Shown here: in pieces, positions 25,410 through 34,430 of the stretch | Position numbering within the stretch: position 1 is the stretch's first letter | How the letters are laid out: every line of letters begins with the position of its first letter | NCBI RefSeq assembly: GCF_004886325.1 | Contig: NZ_QXFN01000002.1 | Location: 620,001 to 684,000 of the forward strand | DNA length: 64,000 nt | Source of the DNA: Cellulomonas telluris | Lineage (GTDB): Bacteria > Actinomycetota > Actinomycetes > Actinomycetales > Cellulomonadaceae | Reading direction: 5' to 3' | Notes under the pieces: model-generated | The model's input: the letters and a program-made list of their open reading frames with translations, nothing else | Told to the model about the DNA's origin: nothing | Databases searched by the model: none | Program-made: the position numbers and the translations under genes

Positions 25410-26092
25410 TCGTCGCGCAGGACCTGGTGAAGACGTACGCGACCGGCGGTGCGGGCGGCACGCCCGTCCTGCACGGCGTGGACCTGCACGTCCGGCAGGG
25501 GTCGTTCTGCACGATCCTCGGCCCGTCGGGCTCCGGGAAGTCCACGCTGCTGTCGTGCCTGTCGGGGCTCGAGCCCGTGGACGCCGGCTCGGTGCGGGTC
25601 GGCGGCCGCGACGTGCACGGCATGTCGCGCCGCGAGCGGGACGCGTTCCGCCGCGACGGCATCGGGTTCGTCTTCCAGGACCACAACCTCATCGGCGACC
25701 TGACGCTGCTGGAGAACATCGGCCTGGACCGCGCGGTCCGCACCGAGGTCGAGCAGACGGCGCACGCGTGGGGGATCGGGCACGTGCTGCACCACTTCCC
25801 CGCGCACTGCTCCGGCGGGCAGCGGCAGAAGGCCGCGATCCTGCGCGCGCTCAACAAGCGGTCCGACGTCCTGTTCTGCGACGAGCCCACGGGCGCGCTC
25901 GACGCCGCGTCCGGGCGGGACGTGCTCACGGTGCTGCAGGACCTGAGCCGGACCGCGGGCGTGACGGTCGTGATGATCACGCACAACGAGAAGGTGACCG
26001 CGATCAGCGACCACGTCGTGCGCCTGCGCGACGGGCGGGTCACGCACGAGACGCGCCCGGTCCCGGCCGACGCGCGCGAGGTCGACTGGTGA
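25406..26092 (+). CDS. Second MacB/LolD-type ABC ATPase
   Basis: This 228-residue ATPase has Walker A GPSGSGKST near residue 41, signature CSGGQRQK (first position Cys rather than Leu) and Walker B LFCDEPTGALD. It is coupled by GTGA overlaps to the methyltransferase gene before it and the permease gene after it. Together with that permease it makes a second ABC unit in the same cluster. One of the two units may serve for export and the other for self-protection. Confidence 0.92.
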   Translation: MIVAQDLVKTYATGGAGGTPVLHGVDLHVRQGSFCTILGPSGSGKSTLLSCLSGLEPVDAGSVRVGGRDVHGMSRRERDAFRRDGIGFVFQDHNLIGDLTLLENIGLDRAVRTEVEQTAHAWGIGHVLHHFPAHCSGGQRQKAAILRALNKRSDVLFCDEPTGALDAASGRDVLTVLQDLSRTAGVTVVMITHNEKVTAISDHVVRLRDGRVTHETRPVPADAREVDW

Positions 26093-28245
26093 GCGCCCCG
26101 CTGCGCCGGCACCTCGCACGCCGGGTGCTGCGCCGGGCCCGCCGGTCCTGGGCGGACCTGCTCACCATCGGGCTCGTCGTCGTGGCCGGCTTCGGCCTGG
26201 CCAACACGTTCGTGGTGGCGTCCTCGAGCGTCCTGGCGGGTCTGCACGCCTTCGCGGAGGACCACCGGCAGGAGGCGGGGCAGTTCCAGCTCGGTCCCCG
26301 TGCCGACGGACGGGACGGGCTGCTCGCGCAGGACGGCGTCGAGCTCGTCCGCAGCGTGGACCTGGGCGGGGTCGCGGAGGCGTCGGTCCGGGTCTTCCCG
26401 CCGCGGGCGGAGGTGAACACCTACCAGGTCGTCGCGGGCCGCGACCTGCGCGACGGTGACGACCTGCTGCTCGACGCCCGGTTCGCCGACCACCACGGGC
26501 TGGTGCCGGGGGAGCGGGTCCGGCTCGGCGACGACGAGTACCACCTGGCCGGTCTCGCCACGGCGCCCGACTACATGACGACCAAGAGCAGCGAGCTGGA
26601 GCTGCAGCCGAACCCCGACCGGTTCGGCATCGGCTTCGTCCCGGCGCCGACGTTCGACGACCGGTACGCGGCCCGGGCGTCGGAGTACGTGGCGGTGCAC
26701 GACGCGGCGACGTTCGACCGCCTCGTCACCGACCTCGACCCCGTGATGGTGCGCGACGCCGCGAACAACTCGCGCATCCAGCAGGTGCTGGGGGACTCGG
26801 AGGCGCCGCGCGACCTGGCGGTGCTGATCTTCGCCGTGTTCACCGCGGTCGTCGTCGCGCTGCTCGCGGTCTACCACTTCGAGACGCGGCGGTCGGAGGC
26901 GGCGGCGCGGGCGACCTTCGACCGCCTGGGGCTCGGGAGCGCGACCGCGCCGCACTACCGCGTGGAGACCGCCGTGACGCTGGTCCTGGCGTGGGCCGTC
27001 GCGACCGCCGTCTGCGCGGTGGCGGCCCGTCCGGTCATGGGGATCAACGGTGCGCTCTACAACTACCCGCGGATCGAGCTGGACGGCGCCGTGCTCTGGT
27101 CCCTCAGCCTCGGCACCCTCGTGCTGCTCCTGCTGGCGGACCTGGTGGTGCAGCGTCTCGTGGCCCGCCCGCCCGTCCGGTCGGCGCGGCGCCGGGCCCT
27201 CGTCCGCGCGCCGCGCCCGTCGACCCTGGGGCTGCGGGCCGTGCGCGACGTCGGCCTGCGGCTGCGTGTGGTCACGGCCGCGCGCGCCCCGCGCGAGCCC
27301 CTCTCCCTCCTCGTGCTCGTCGCCGTCGTCGCGCTGTTCGTCAACTTCGCGCTGCTCCTGAAGACGTCGGTCGACGAGTGGGTGGCGTCCCTCGCGGACG
27401 ACACGCCCTACTCCCGCATGTACCTGGCGGCCGCCGGGCCACCGGCCCGCGACCGGCCCGACGACGAGCCCGCGCTCATGTCGACGCTGTACGACGCCGA
27501 GGGGGTCGCGCAGGTCGTGCTGACCGTCGCACCCGGGTCGCGCATGTTCCCGGTGGGGGAGGACGGGGCCACCGTCACACGCGCGTTCGCGGAGAAGTAC
27601 GACGTCGCCGCGGGCGACACCGTGCGGCTCGCGGACGCCACCGGCACCCGGGCCTTCCGCTTCGAGGTCGCGGCCGTCGCCGGCAGCCGGACGTCCGCGA
27701 TGGTGTACGACGTCGACCCCGACCTCGCCCCGCCGACGACCGCCGACGGCGGCGCGGCGGCGGCGCTGCCGGTCCTGTTCACGGCCGGCGCGCACCCCGA
27801 CCTGGAGGACGTGGTGCCGACCGTGAGCCGGGAGGCCGTCGTGTCGTCGGGGGCGCAGATCGTGCGCATCATCGACGCCCAGGTCTCGCTCCTCGTGGGG
27901 ATCGCGCTCGCGATGCTCGTGCTGCTGCTGTGGTCGGTGTACCGCTTCACGCACGCGACGCGCGCGGACATGGTGCGCGTCCTGCGCCAGAACGGCATCG
28001 GCGCGGCGGGCGTCAACCGGGCGCTGTTCGGCTTCACGGTGCCCGCCGTGGTGCTCCTCGTCGCCCTGGCCTACCTGGGTGCGCGGGTCATGGTGCGGGA
28101 GTTCTTCGACCGGATCATGGCGACGTTCACGTCGTACGTGCCGGCCAGCGCCGCCCCGGTGCCGCTGCTGGTGACGACCGCGGTGGTGCTCGCGACGTTC
28201 GCCGTCGTGGCCTGGCGCTCGCGCACCCGGGTGGCCCGCGCATGA
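26089..28245 (+). CDS. Second FtsX-like ABC permease
   Basis: The protein has 718 residues. A membrane helix near residues 25-45 is followed by an extracytoplasmic domain, then FtsX cores near 245-370 and 600-715. A long external domain lies between (SVDEWVASLADDTPYSRM onwards). It is shorter than, and clearly different in sequence from, the first FtsX permease of the cluster, so it is not a simple duplicate. The GTG start overlaps the ATPase stop, and its end overlaps the ketosynthase ATG. Confidence 0.88.
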   Translation: MSAPLRRHLARRVLRRARRSWADLLTIGLVVVAGFGLANTFVVASSSVLAGLHAFAEDHRQEAGQFQLGPRADGRDGLLAQDGVELVRSVDLGGVAEASVRVFPPRAEVNTYQVVAGRDLRDGDDLLLDARFADHHGLVPGERVRLGDDEYHLAGLATAPDYMTTKSSELELQPNPDRFGIGFVPAPTFDDRYAARASEYVAVHDAATFDRLVTDLDPVMVRDAANNSRIQQVLGDSEAPRDLAVLIFAVFTAVVVALLAVYHFETRRSEAAARATFDRLGLGSATAPHYRVETAVTLVLAWAVATAVCAVAARPVMGINGALYNYPRIELDGAVLWSLSLGTLVLLLLADLVVQRLVARPPVRSARRRALVRAPRPSTLGLRAVRDVGLRLRVVTAARAPREPLSLLVLVAVVALFVNFALLLKTSVDEWVASLADDTPYSRMYLAAAGPPARDRPDDEPALMSTLYDAEGVAQVVLTVAPGSRMFPVGEDGATVTRAFAEKYDVAAGDTVRLADATGTRAFRFEVAAVAGSRTSAMVYDVDPDLAPPTTADGGAAAALPVLFTAGAHPDLEDVVPTVSREAVVSSGAQIVRIIDAQVSLLVGIALAMLVLLLWSVYRFTHATRADMVRVLRQNGIGAAGVNRALFGFTVPAVVLLVALAYLGARVMVREFFDRIMATFTSYVPASAAPVPLLVTTAVVLATFAVVAWRSRTRVARA

Positions 28246-29441
28246 GCCGGCGACGGGTCGTCGTCACGGGCATGGGCGTCGTGAGCCCGCTCGCGGTCGG
28301 TGCGGACGCGTTCTGGGCGGCCCTGCTCGCCGGCCGGACGTCGTTCACGCCGTCGGCGGTCGAGGGCGTCAGCCTCGTCTCGGTCGTGCCGCCGGGGTGG
28401 GACGACGGGTGGCCCCCACGGGTGCGCCGCTACACGGACCGGTGCACGCGAATGGCCCTGCGCGCCGCCCAGGAGGCGCTGGCGCAGGCGGACGTGGACC
28501 CGGGCCGGCTCGCGGACGCGGGCGTGTACGTCGGGAGCTCGATCGCGGGCGTCGGGACGCTGTCGGAGGAGTTCAGCGAGTCGGCCGTGCACGGCCTGCG
28601 CCGGATGACCCCGCTCGTGGTGCCCAAGGCCCTGATGAACATGATCGCGGCGAACCTCTCGATCCACGTCGGCGCCCGCGGGGAGGCGCTCACGTACGCC
28701 TCCGCGTGCGCCTCCGGCACGGTCGCGATCGGCGAGGCGTACCGGCGCGTGCGGGACGGGGACGTCGACGTCGCGCTCGCGGGCGGGGCGGAGGCGTGCG
28801 TCGTCGACCAGGTGCTGGAGCCGTTCCGGCAGCTGGGGGCCATGACGTCGTCGGACGACCCGGGTGCGGCGTCCGTCCCGTTCTCGCGGCACCGGTCCGG
28901 CTTCGTCATGGCCGAGGGCGCCGCGATGTGCGTGCTGGAGGACCGCGACGCGGCACTCGCCCGGGGTGCGCGGGTGCTGGGCGAGGTGCGGGGCTACCAC
29001 GGCACGTCCGACGCCCGCTCGCTGCTGGCGCCCGACGTGGACGGCATGCGGCGGGCGATGCAGGGTCTGCTCGCGCGGGCGGACCTCGACCCGCAGGACG
29101 TCGGGTACGTGAACGCGCACGGCACGTCCACCCCGCTCAACGACGCGCTCGAGGGGCAGGCCATCGGCAGCGTGCTGCCGCACCGGCCGCTCGTGTCGTC
29201 GACGAAGTCGGCGTACGGCCACCCGTTCGGTGCGGCGGGCGCGTTCGAGGTGGTCGCGTGCCTGCTGGCGCTGCGCGACCGGGTGGCGCCCGCGACCGTG
29301 AACGTCCTGCCCGAGCACGTCGACCCCGAGATCGACCTCAACCTCGTGCTCGAGGGGCCGGCGCCGTTCACGGCACCGTTCGCGGTGTCGAACTCGTTCG
29401 CGTTCGGGGGGCACAACGCCTCCATCGCGCTGGCACGCTGA
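28242..29441 (+). CDS. Beta-ketoacyl-ACP synthase (KAS II/FabF-like)
   Basis: The protein has 399 residues, with the full catalytic triad of chain-elongating ketosynthases: Cys156 in SACASG, His293 in NAHGTSTPLND and His327 in YGHPFGAAG. The start VVVTGMGVVSPL is typical of FabF. No acyltransferase, ketoreductase or dehydratase genes accompany it, so it must borrow those from primary fatty acid synthesis or carry out one condensation. In this cluster it probably extends or prepares the acyl group on the ACP of the oxoamine synthase fusion. It is the last gene of the run. Confidence 0.9.
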   Translation: MSRRRVVVTGMGVVSPLAVGADAFWAALLAGRTSFTPSAVEGVSLVSVVPPGWDDGWPPRVRRYTDRCTRMALRAAQEALAQADVDPGRLADAGVYVGSSIAGVGTLSEEFSESAVHGLRRMTPLVVPKALMNMIAANLSIHVGARGEALTYASACASGTVAIGEAYRRVRDGDVDVALAGGAEACVVDQVLEPFRQLGAMTSSDDPGAASVPFSRHRSGFVMAEGAAMCVLEDRDAALARGARVLGEVRGYHGTSDARSLLAPDVDGMRRAMQGLLARADLDPQDVGYVNAHGTSTPLNDALEGQAIGSVLPHRPLVSSTKSAYGHPFGAAGAFEVVACLLALRDRVAPATVNVLPEHVDPEIDLNLVLEGPAPFTAPFAVSNSFAFGGHNASIALAR

Positions 29442-29529
29442 CGCAGGAGGCGGTGCCCGTGCGGTGCCTGCCGCGGAGCGCGTCGTCGCGGGGCGCGCGG
29501 GGCCGCCGTCGACGTGCGCCGGCCCCGCG

Positions 29530-29535
29530 TAGAGT
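29530..29535 (+). promoter_or_regulatory. Leaderless -10 box of ychF
   Basis: TAGAGT lies 8 bases before the GTG start of ychF at 29544, with no ribosome site between. This marks an independent promoter and the right end of the biosynthetic cluster. Confidence 0.65.
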
Positions 29536-29543
29536 GGAACCCC

Positions 29544-30629
29544 GTGGCGCTCACCATCGGCATCGTCGGACTGCCCAACGTCGGCAAGTCCACCCTCTTC
29601 AACGCGCTGACGCGCGCGCAGGTCCTCGCGGCGAACTACCCGTTCGCGACGATCGAGCCGAACGTGGGCGTCGTCCCGCTGCCGGACCCGCGCCTGGACC
29701 GGCTCGCGGAGATCTTCGGCTCGGAGCGGGTCCTGCCCGCGACCGTGTCCTTCGTCGACATCGCCGGCATCGTGCGCGGCGCGAGCGAGGGCGAGGGCCT
29801 GGGCAACAAGTTCCTCGCCAACATCCGGGAGGCGGACGCGATCTGCGTCGTGACGCGCGCGTTCGCCGACCCGGACGTCGTGCACGTCGACGGCCGCGTC
29901 TCGCCGAAGGACGACATCGAGACGATCCACACCGAGCTCGTCCTCGCGGACCTGCAGACGCTCGAGAAGGCCGTGCCGCGCCTGGAGAAGGAGGTGCGGG
30001 CGAAGAAGGCCGACGCCGCCGAGCTCGCCGCGGCGCAGAAGGCGCTCGCCCTCCTCGAGCAGGGCACGACCCTGTTCCAGGGCGCGGCGGCCGCAGGCCT
30101 CGACCTGGCGGACCTCGCGTCCTTCCAGCTGATGACGACGAAGCCCTTCATCTACGTCTTCAACACCGACGACGAGGGCCTGGCGGACACCGCGATGCAG
30201 GCGGACCTGCGCGCGCACGTCGCCCCCGCCGACGCCGTGTTCCTCGACGCGAAGTTCGAGTCCGAGCTCGTCGAGCTCGAGCCCGACGAGGCGCGCGAGA
30301 TGCTCGAGGCGAACGGCCAGGAGGAGGCGGGCCTCGACCAGCTCGCCCGGGTCGGCTTCCACACCCTCGGCCTGCAGACGTACCTGACCGCGGGGCCGAA
30401 GGAGTCGCGCGCCTGGACGATCCGCCGGGGCTGGACGGCCCCGCAGGCCGCGGGCGTGATCCACACCGACTTCCAGAAGGGCTTCATCAAGGCGGAGGTC
30501 GTCTCGTTCGACGACCTCGTCGAGGCGGGCTCGGTCGCGGCGGCGCGCGCGGCGGGCAAGGCCCGCATCGAGGGCAAGGACTACGTCATGGCCGATGGCG
30601 ACGTCGTGGAGTTCCGTTTCAACGTCTGA
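29544..30629 (+). CDS. ychF: Redox-regulated ATPase/GTPase YchF (OLA1-like)
   Basis: The protein has 361 residues. An N-terminal Obg-family P-loop domain (GIVGLPNVGKSTLFNALT) is interrupted by a coiled coil near residues 135-185 and followed by a C-terminal TGS domain (IHTDFQKGFIKAEV). YchF binds ribosomes and acts in translation and stress control; the ATP-preferring variant of the guanine-specificity motif (NTDDEG in the place of NKxD) is present. The leaderless GTG is used; ten upstream codons in frame precede the -10 box and are excluded. This is a housekeeping gene, unrelated to the cluster. Confidence 0.96.
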   Translation: MALTIGIVGLPNVGKSTLFNALTRAQVLAANYPFATIEPNVGVVPLPDPRLDRLAEIFGSERVLPATVSFVDIAGIVRGASEGEGLGNKFLANIREADAICVVTRAFADPDVVHVDGRVSPKDDIETIHTELVLADLQTLEKAVPRLEKEVRAKKADAAELAAAQKALALLEQGTTLFQGAAAAGLDLADLASFQLMTTKPFIYVFNTDDEGLADTAMQADLRAHVAPADAVFLDAKFESELVELEPDEAREMLEANGQEEAGLDQLARVGFHTLGLQTYLTAGPKESRAWTIRRGWTAPQAAGVIHTDFQKGFIKAEVVSFDDLVEAGSVAAARAAGKARIEGKDYVMADGDVVEFRFNV

Positions 30630-30655
30630 CGTCACCCTGCGTTACCGCAGCGTTG

Positions 30656-30674
30656 CGTCTCAGTTTCTGAGACG
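30656..30674. terminator. Short hairpin after ychF
   Basis: Perfect 8-bp arms (CGTCTCAG and CTGAGACG) around TTT begin 27 bases after the ychF stop. It may be the ychF terminator or an operator for the following binding-protein gene. The 200-nt gap it sits in is clearly more A/T-rich than the genes. Confidence 0.5.
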
Positions 30675-30833
30675 TACTGCCCAGTATCGAATCCGTAACG
30701 ATCGATTCACCTCGGGTGGCCTGTCCCATATGTCGGGATTTGCCGATGTACTCTCGCCTGCATCCATCGTGGATGTCCGGTCATGAGTGTGCCTCTCGGC
30801 AGCGCCCGGACGCCATGCCCGTCAGGAGGAACA

Positions 30834-32660
30834 TTGAGGACGACACGCAGGTCAACGACCGTCGTGGCGCTCGCCGCGACGGCACTCGTGCTCGCCGCGT
30901 GCACGAGCCCCGAGGCGGACGGTCCGGCCGCCAGCCCTTCGGAGTCGCAGGGCGGCGAGGCCAGCACGACCGCCAAGGAGGACCTCGGGATCACCGAGAC
31001 CGCCGAGGGTGAGATCTTCTACTCGATCGGCCAGGACGAGTGGACCGGGTACAACGCGTTCACCGCGGACACCTACTCGACGTACAACTCGGCCGTGAGC
31101 GACCGCCTGAACCCGGGCGGCTTCTTCTACTTCGGCACCGACGGCACGATCTACCCGAACGAGGAGTTCGGCACCGCCGAGGTCGTCTCCGGGCTCGAGG
31201 GTGACGACCCGCTCGTCATCGAGTACACGGTGAACGACGGCGTCGAGTGGTCGGACGGCAACCCGATCGACTACGCCGACTTCCTCTTCGAGTGGGTGTC
31301 GCAGAACCCGGCGTGGCTCTCCCCGGACCCCGAGAACCCGGTGTTCAACCACGTCTCGGGCACGGACTACACGCAGACCAACGTCCCCACCGGCCCGCAG
31401 GGCGAGAGCGGCGACCTCTCCTTCACGGTCGAGTACGCCGAGAAGTACCCGGACTGGAAGCTCATCACCGGCGCCTACCTGCTGCCCGCGCACGTCGTCG
31501 CGGAGCAGATCGGCATCACCGAGGAGGAGCTCGTCGAGGCGATCAAGAACGAGGACGTCGCGACGATCACCCGCGCCGCCGAGTTCTGGAACAACTGGCT
31601 CTCCCCGACGCCGGGCGAGCTCCCCGACCCGGCCATCGCGCCGTCGGGCGGCCCGTACCAGCTCATGGAGGGCGGCTGGACCGCCGGCCAGTCGATCACG
31701 CTCGAGGCGAACCCGAACTACTGGGGCACGCCGCCCGCGACCGACCGGATCACGATCCGCTTCCTCGCGGCCGACGCGCACCTGCAGGCGCTCGCCAACG
31801 GTGACCTCAACGTCATCGAGCCGCAGGCGACGGTCGACACGATCAGCCAGCTCGAGGGCCTGGGCGACCAGGTCGAGGTCCAGACGGGCCAGTCGCTGAC
31901 GTGGGAGCACCTCGACTACAACTTCAACAACGGGGTCTTCTCCGACGCGGAGGGCGGCCTGGCCGCTCGCGAGGCGTTCGCGCTCTGCGTCCCGCGCCAG
32001 CAGATCGTCGACACGCTGATCAAGCCGGTCAACGAGACGGCGACCGTCATGAACGCGCGTGAGGTCTTCCCCTTCCAGGACGACTACGACGAGGTCGTCG
32101 AGGCCTCGTACGACGGCCGCTACGACGAGGTCGACATCGACGCCGCCAAGGCGAAGCTCGAGGAGGCCGGCGTGACCGCGCCCGTCACGGTCCGCATCGG
32201 CTACTCGGCGCCCAACCCCCGTCGTACGGAGGAGGTCGCCCTGATCAAGGCCAGCTGCGACCAGGCCGGCTTCGACATCCAGGACGTGGGCTCGGCGGAC
32301 TTCTTCTCCAACGCGCTCCCGAACGGTGACTACGAGGTCGCGCTCTACGCCTGGGCCGGCTCGGGCCAGATCGCCTCGGGTCAGAACATCTACTCGACGA
32401 ACTACCCGCAGAACTACGGCGGGTACTCGAACCCGGCGGTCGACGAGGCGTGGAGCACGCTCGCCGCGTCGCTCGACCCCGAGGTGCACCTCGAGCAGAC
32501 GAAGATCATCGAGAAGGAGCTGTGGGACACGCTGTACGGCATCCCGCTCTTCGCTCACCCCGGTGTCGTCGCTCACACGACGGACGTCCAGAACGTCCGC
32601 TTCACCGCGACGCAGAACGGCGCTCTCTGGAACGCCGAGCAGTGGCAGCTCGCCGAGTGA
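30834..32660 (+). CDS. Family-5 peptide-binding lipoprotein (OppA/DppA-like)
   Basis: The protein has 608 residues. The TTG start at 30834 follows AGGAGG and gives a clean lipoprotein signal: Arg-rich start, hydrophobic stretch, LAAC with lipidated Cys23. The frame is open to an ATG at 30783, but that would put extra residues before the signal. The mature part is a family-5 solute-binding protein (VEWSDGNPIDYADFLFEW, GGPYQLMEGGW, YDGRYDEVDIDAAK). It captures oligopeptides for the permease genes downstream. A 17-bp terminator separates it from them, so it is probably made in excess. Confidence 0.92.
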   Translation: MRTTRRSTTVVALAATALVLAACTSPEADGPAASPSESQGGEASTTAKEDLGITETAEGEIFYSIGQDEWTGYNAFTADTYSTYNSAVSDRLNPGGFFYFGTDGTIYPNEEFGTAEVVSGLEGDDPLVIEYTVNDGVEWSDGNPIDYADFLFEWVSQNPAWLSPDPENPVFNHVSGTDYTQTNVPTGPQGESGDLSFTVEYAEKYPDWKLITGAYLLPAHVVAEQIGITEEELVEAIKNEDVATITRAAEFWNNWLSPTPGELPDPAIAPSGGPYQLMEGGWTAGQSITLEANPNYWGTPPATDRITIRFLAADAHLQALANGDLNVIEPQATVDTISQLEGLGDQVEVQTGQSLTWEHLDYNFNNGVFSDAEGGLAAREAFALCVPRQQIVDTLIKPVNETATVMNAREVFPFQDDYDEVVEASYDGRYDEVDIDAAKAKLEEAGVTAPVTVRIGYSAPNPRRTEEVALIKASCDQAGFDIQDVGSADFFSNALPNGDYEVALYAWAGSGQIASGQNIYSTNYPQNYGGYSNPAVDEAWSTLAASLDPEVHLEQTKIIEKELWDTLYGIPLFAHPGVVAHTTDVQNVRFTATQNGALWNAEQWQLAE

Positions 32661-32711
32661 GCTGACCCGCCGCTGACGACGCCGCCGGCCTGAGCCCGGC
32701 GTGCGCGGCAC

Positions 32712-32750
32712 GCACGGTGGGGCAGGGGTCCGCCCCCTGCCCCACCGTGC
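32712..32750 (+). terminator. Strong 17-bp hairpin terminator
   Basis: A perfect 17-bp stem (32712-32728 with 32734-32750) and a 5-base loop lie about 50 bases after the binding-protein stop. It would end most transcripts and let the binding protein outnumber the membrane components. Confidence 0.88.
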
Positions 32751-32763
32751 TCGCGTGGGCGCG

Positions 32764-32769
32764 TACAGT
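32764..32769 (+). promoter_or_regulatory. -10 box of the peptide importer operon
   Basis: TACAGT lies 14 bases after the terminator and about 92 bases before the permease start. It fits a separate promoter for the permease/ATPase genes. No good -35 is seen. Confidence 0.45.
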
Positions 32770-32861
32770 GCGTCATCGATCCGTGGGCCCGGGTCCGCCG
32801 GGGCGCCGCTCGGCGCCCGGCGGACGACCCCCGAACCGGGCGATATGAAGGGTTCGAAGCG

Positions 32862-34379
32862 TTGACCAGATTCATACTGCGCCGCCTGGGCATCTCCGCC
32901 CTGGTGCTGCTCGGCGGCTCGGTGCTCATGTTCGTGCTCACGATCAACTCGGGCGACCCGCTCCAGGACCTGCGTGAGTCGAACGACCCCAACCGCGACA
33001 ACCTGATCGCCCAGCGGATCACGACCATGGGTCTCGACCTGCCGTGGTACCAGCGGTACTGGCAGTGGCTCAGCGGGGCCGCGGGCTGCCTGGTCGGGCG
33101 CTGCGACCTCGGCACCAACCGCGCGGGCGTCGACGTGATGAGCATGCTCGAGAACGCCGCCAGCGCGACGCTGCGCCTGGTGGTCCTGGCGACGCTGCTC
33201 GCGATCGTCGCGGGTGTCGCCTTCGGCATCCTCACCGCGATCCGGCAGTACTCCGGCTTCGACTACGTCATCACCTTCTTCGCCTTCCTCTTCTTCTCGC
33301 TCCCCGTGTTCTGGGCGGCCGTGCTGCTCAAGGAGTACGGCGCCATCCGGTTCAACGACTGGATCGCGGACCCCTCGGTGAGCCTGCTGACGACGCTGCT
33401 CATCGCGCTCGTCGTGGGAGTCGTGCTCCAGGGCGCGCTCGGCGGGGACACGCGTCGCCGGCTCATGACCGCCGGCGGAGGCGCCGTCTTCGTCTTCGCG
33501 GCCATCACCTACTTCGACGCCGTGGACTGGTGGCGCCGCCCGGCGCTCGGCCTGCCGGTCGTCGCGCTCGTCAGCATCGGCGCGGGCGCGCTGATGGTGG
33601 CGCTCACCAGCGGGTTCGGGAACCGTCGCGTCGTGAACGCCGTCGGGGCGACGGTGGGCCTCGGCCTCGTGGCCTACGTCGCGCTCGGCGGCGTCCTGGC
33701 GGACCCGTCCTGGCCGATCCTGCTCGGGCTCTACGCCGCGTCCGTCGCGGTCGCCCTCGCGTGCGGGTGGTTCCTCGGCGGCTTCTCGCGGCGCACCGCG
33801 ATGTGGGCCTCGTTCGTGACCGCCACCGTCATGGCGGGCGCGGTCGTCCTGGACAAGGCGCTCAGCGCGTGGTCCGGCTACCTCGGGCTCCAGCCGCGCC
33901 CGATCTCCACGATCGGCTCGCAGACGCCCAACTTCGTCGGCACGTTCTGGCAGGACTTCCTCGACAAGGGGACGCAGCTCATCCTGCCGACCGTCGTCCT
34001 CACGCTGATCTCCCTCGCGTCGTACACCCGCTACACGCGCGCGTCGATGCTCGAGGTGCTCGAGCAGGACTACGTGCGCACGGCGCGGGCCAAGGGCCTG
34101 AGCGAGCGCGAGGTCATCACGCGCCACGCGTTCCGCAACGCGCTCATCCCGCTGACCACGATCGTCGCGTTCGACTTCGCCGGCCTCATCGGCGGTGCGG
34201 TCATCACCGAGGCGGTCTTCGGCTGGAAGGGCATGGGGGAGCTGTTCCGGACCGGTCTGAACCAGGTCGACCCGGGCCCCGTCATGGCGTTCTTCCTCGT
34301 CACCGGCGTCGCGGCCGTGGTCATGAACATGCTGGCCGACATCAGCTACGCCTTCCTCGACCCGCGGATCCGGCGGTGA
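32862..34379 (+). CDS. Peptide ABC permease DppB/OppB-type, enlarged
   Basis: The protein has 505 residues against about 310-340 for typical DppB. The usual N-terminus (RFILRRLGISALVLLGGSVLMF) and C-terminal core (ASMLEVLEQDYVRTARAKGL, the EAA-type loop) are intact. The extra length is a block of additional hydrophobic helices in the middle, roughly residues 165-335. TTG is the only start that fits the N-terminal helix; the ribosome site is weak. It pairs with the following DppC-type permease. Confidence 0.92.
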   Translation: MTRFILRRLGISALVLLGGSVLMFVLTINSGDPLQDLRESNDPNRDNLIAQRITTMGLDLPWYQRYWQWLSGAAGCLVGRCDLGTNRAGVDVMSMLENAASATLRLVVLATLLAIVAGVAFGILTAIRQYSGFDYVITFFAFLFFSLPVFWAAVLLKEYGAIRFNDWIADPSVSLLTTLLIALVVGVVLQGALGGDTRRRLMTAGGGAVFVFAAITYFDAVDWWRRPALGLPVVALVSIGAGALMVALTSGFGNRRVVNAVGATVGLGLVAYVALGGVLADPSWPILLGLYAASVAVALACGWFLGGFSRRTAMWASFVTATVMAGAVVLDKALSAWSGYLGLQPRPISTIGSQTPNFVGTFWQDFLDKGTQLILPTVVLTLISLASYTRYTRASMLEVLEQDYVRTARAKGLSEREVITRHAFRNALIPLTTIVAFDFAGLIGGAVITEAVFGWKGMGELFRTGLNQVDPGPVMAFFLVTGVAAVVMNMLADISYAFLDPRIRR

Positions 34380-34430
34380 GCCCCGTGACCAGCGCGGCCC
34401 ACCCCGTCCCCACCGCGACCGGAGCGCACC

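Larger units (their letters stand above)
13609..29441 (+). other. Candidate lipidated/amino-ketone RiPP biosynthetic cluster
   Basis: The region runs from the promoter through two precursor genes and eleven same-strand genes, nearly all overlapping by 4 bases. It combines an acyltransferase-like protein, a ketosynthase, an ACP-alpha-oxoamine synthase fusion, a PqqD-like/E1 fusion, a methyltransferase, a glycosyltransferase and three ABC export units. The mix of a leader-binding, C-terminus-activating enzyme with fatty-acyl and PLP condensation enzymes is what makes it unusual. There is no YcaO, LanM/LanC, radical-SAM or lasso enzyme. Boundaries are the promoter and the leaderless promoter of ychF. 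Confidence 0.7.

Noticed and set aside
14065-29441. Lanthipeptide, thiazole/oxazole or lasso cluster
   Set aside because: No LanB/LanM/LanC, YcaO, or lasso B/C enzymes are encoded. The Cys-rich peptide alone is not enough.
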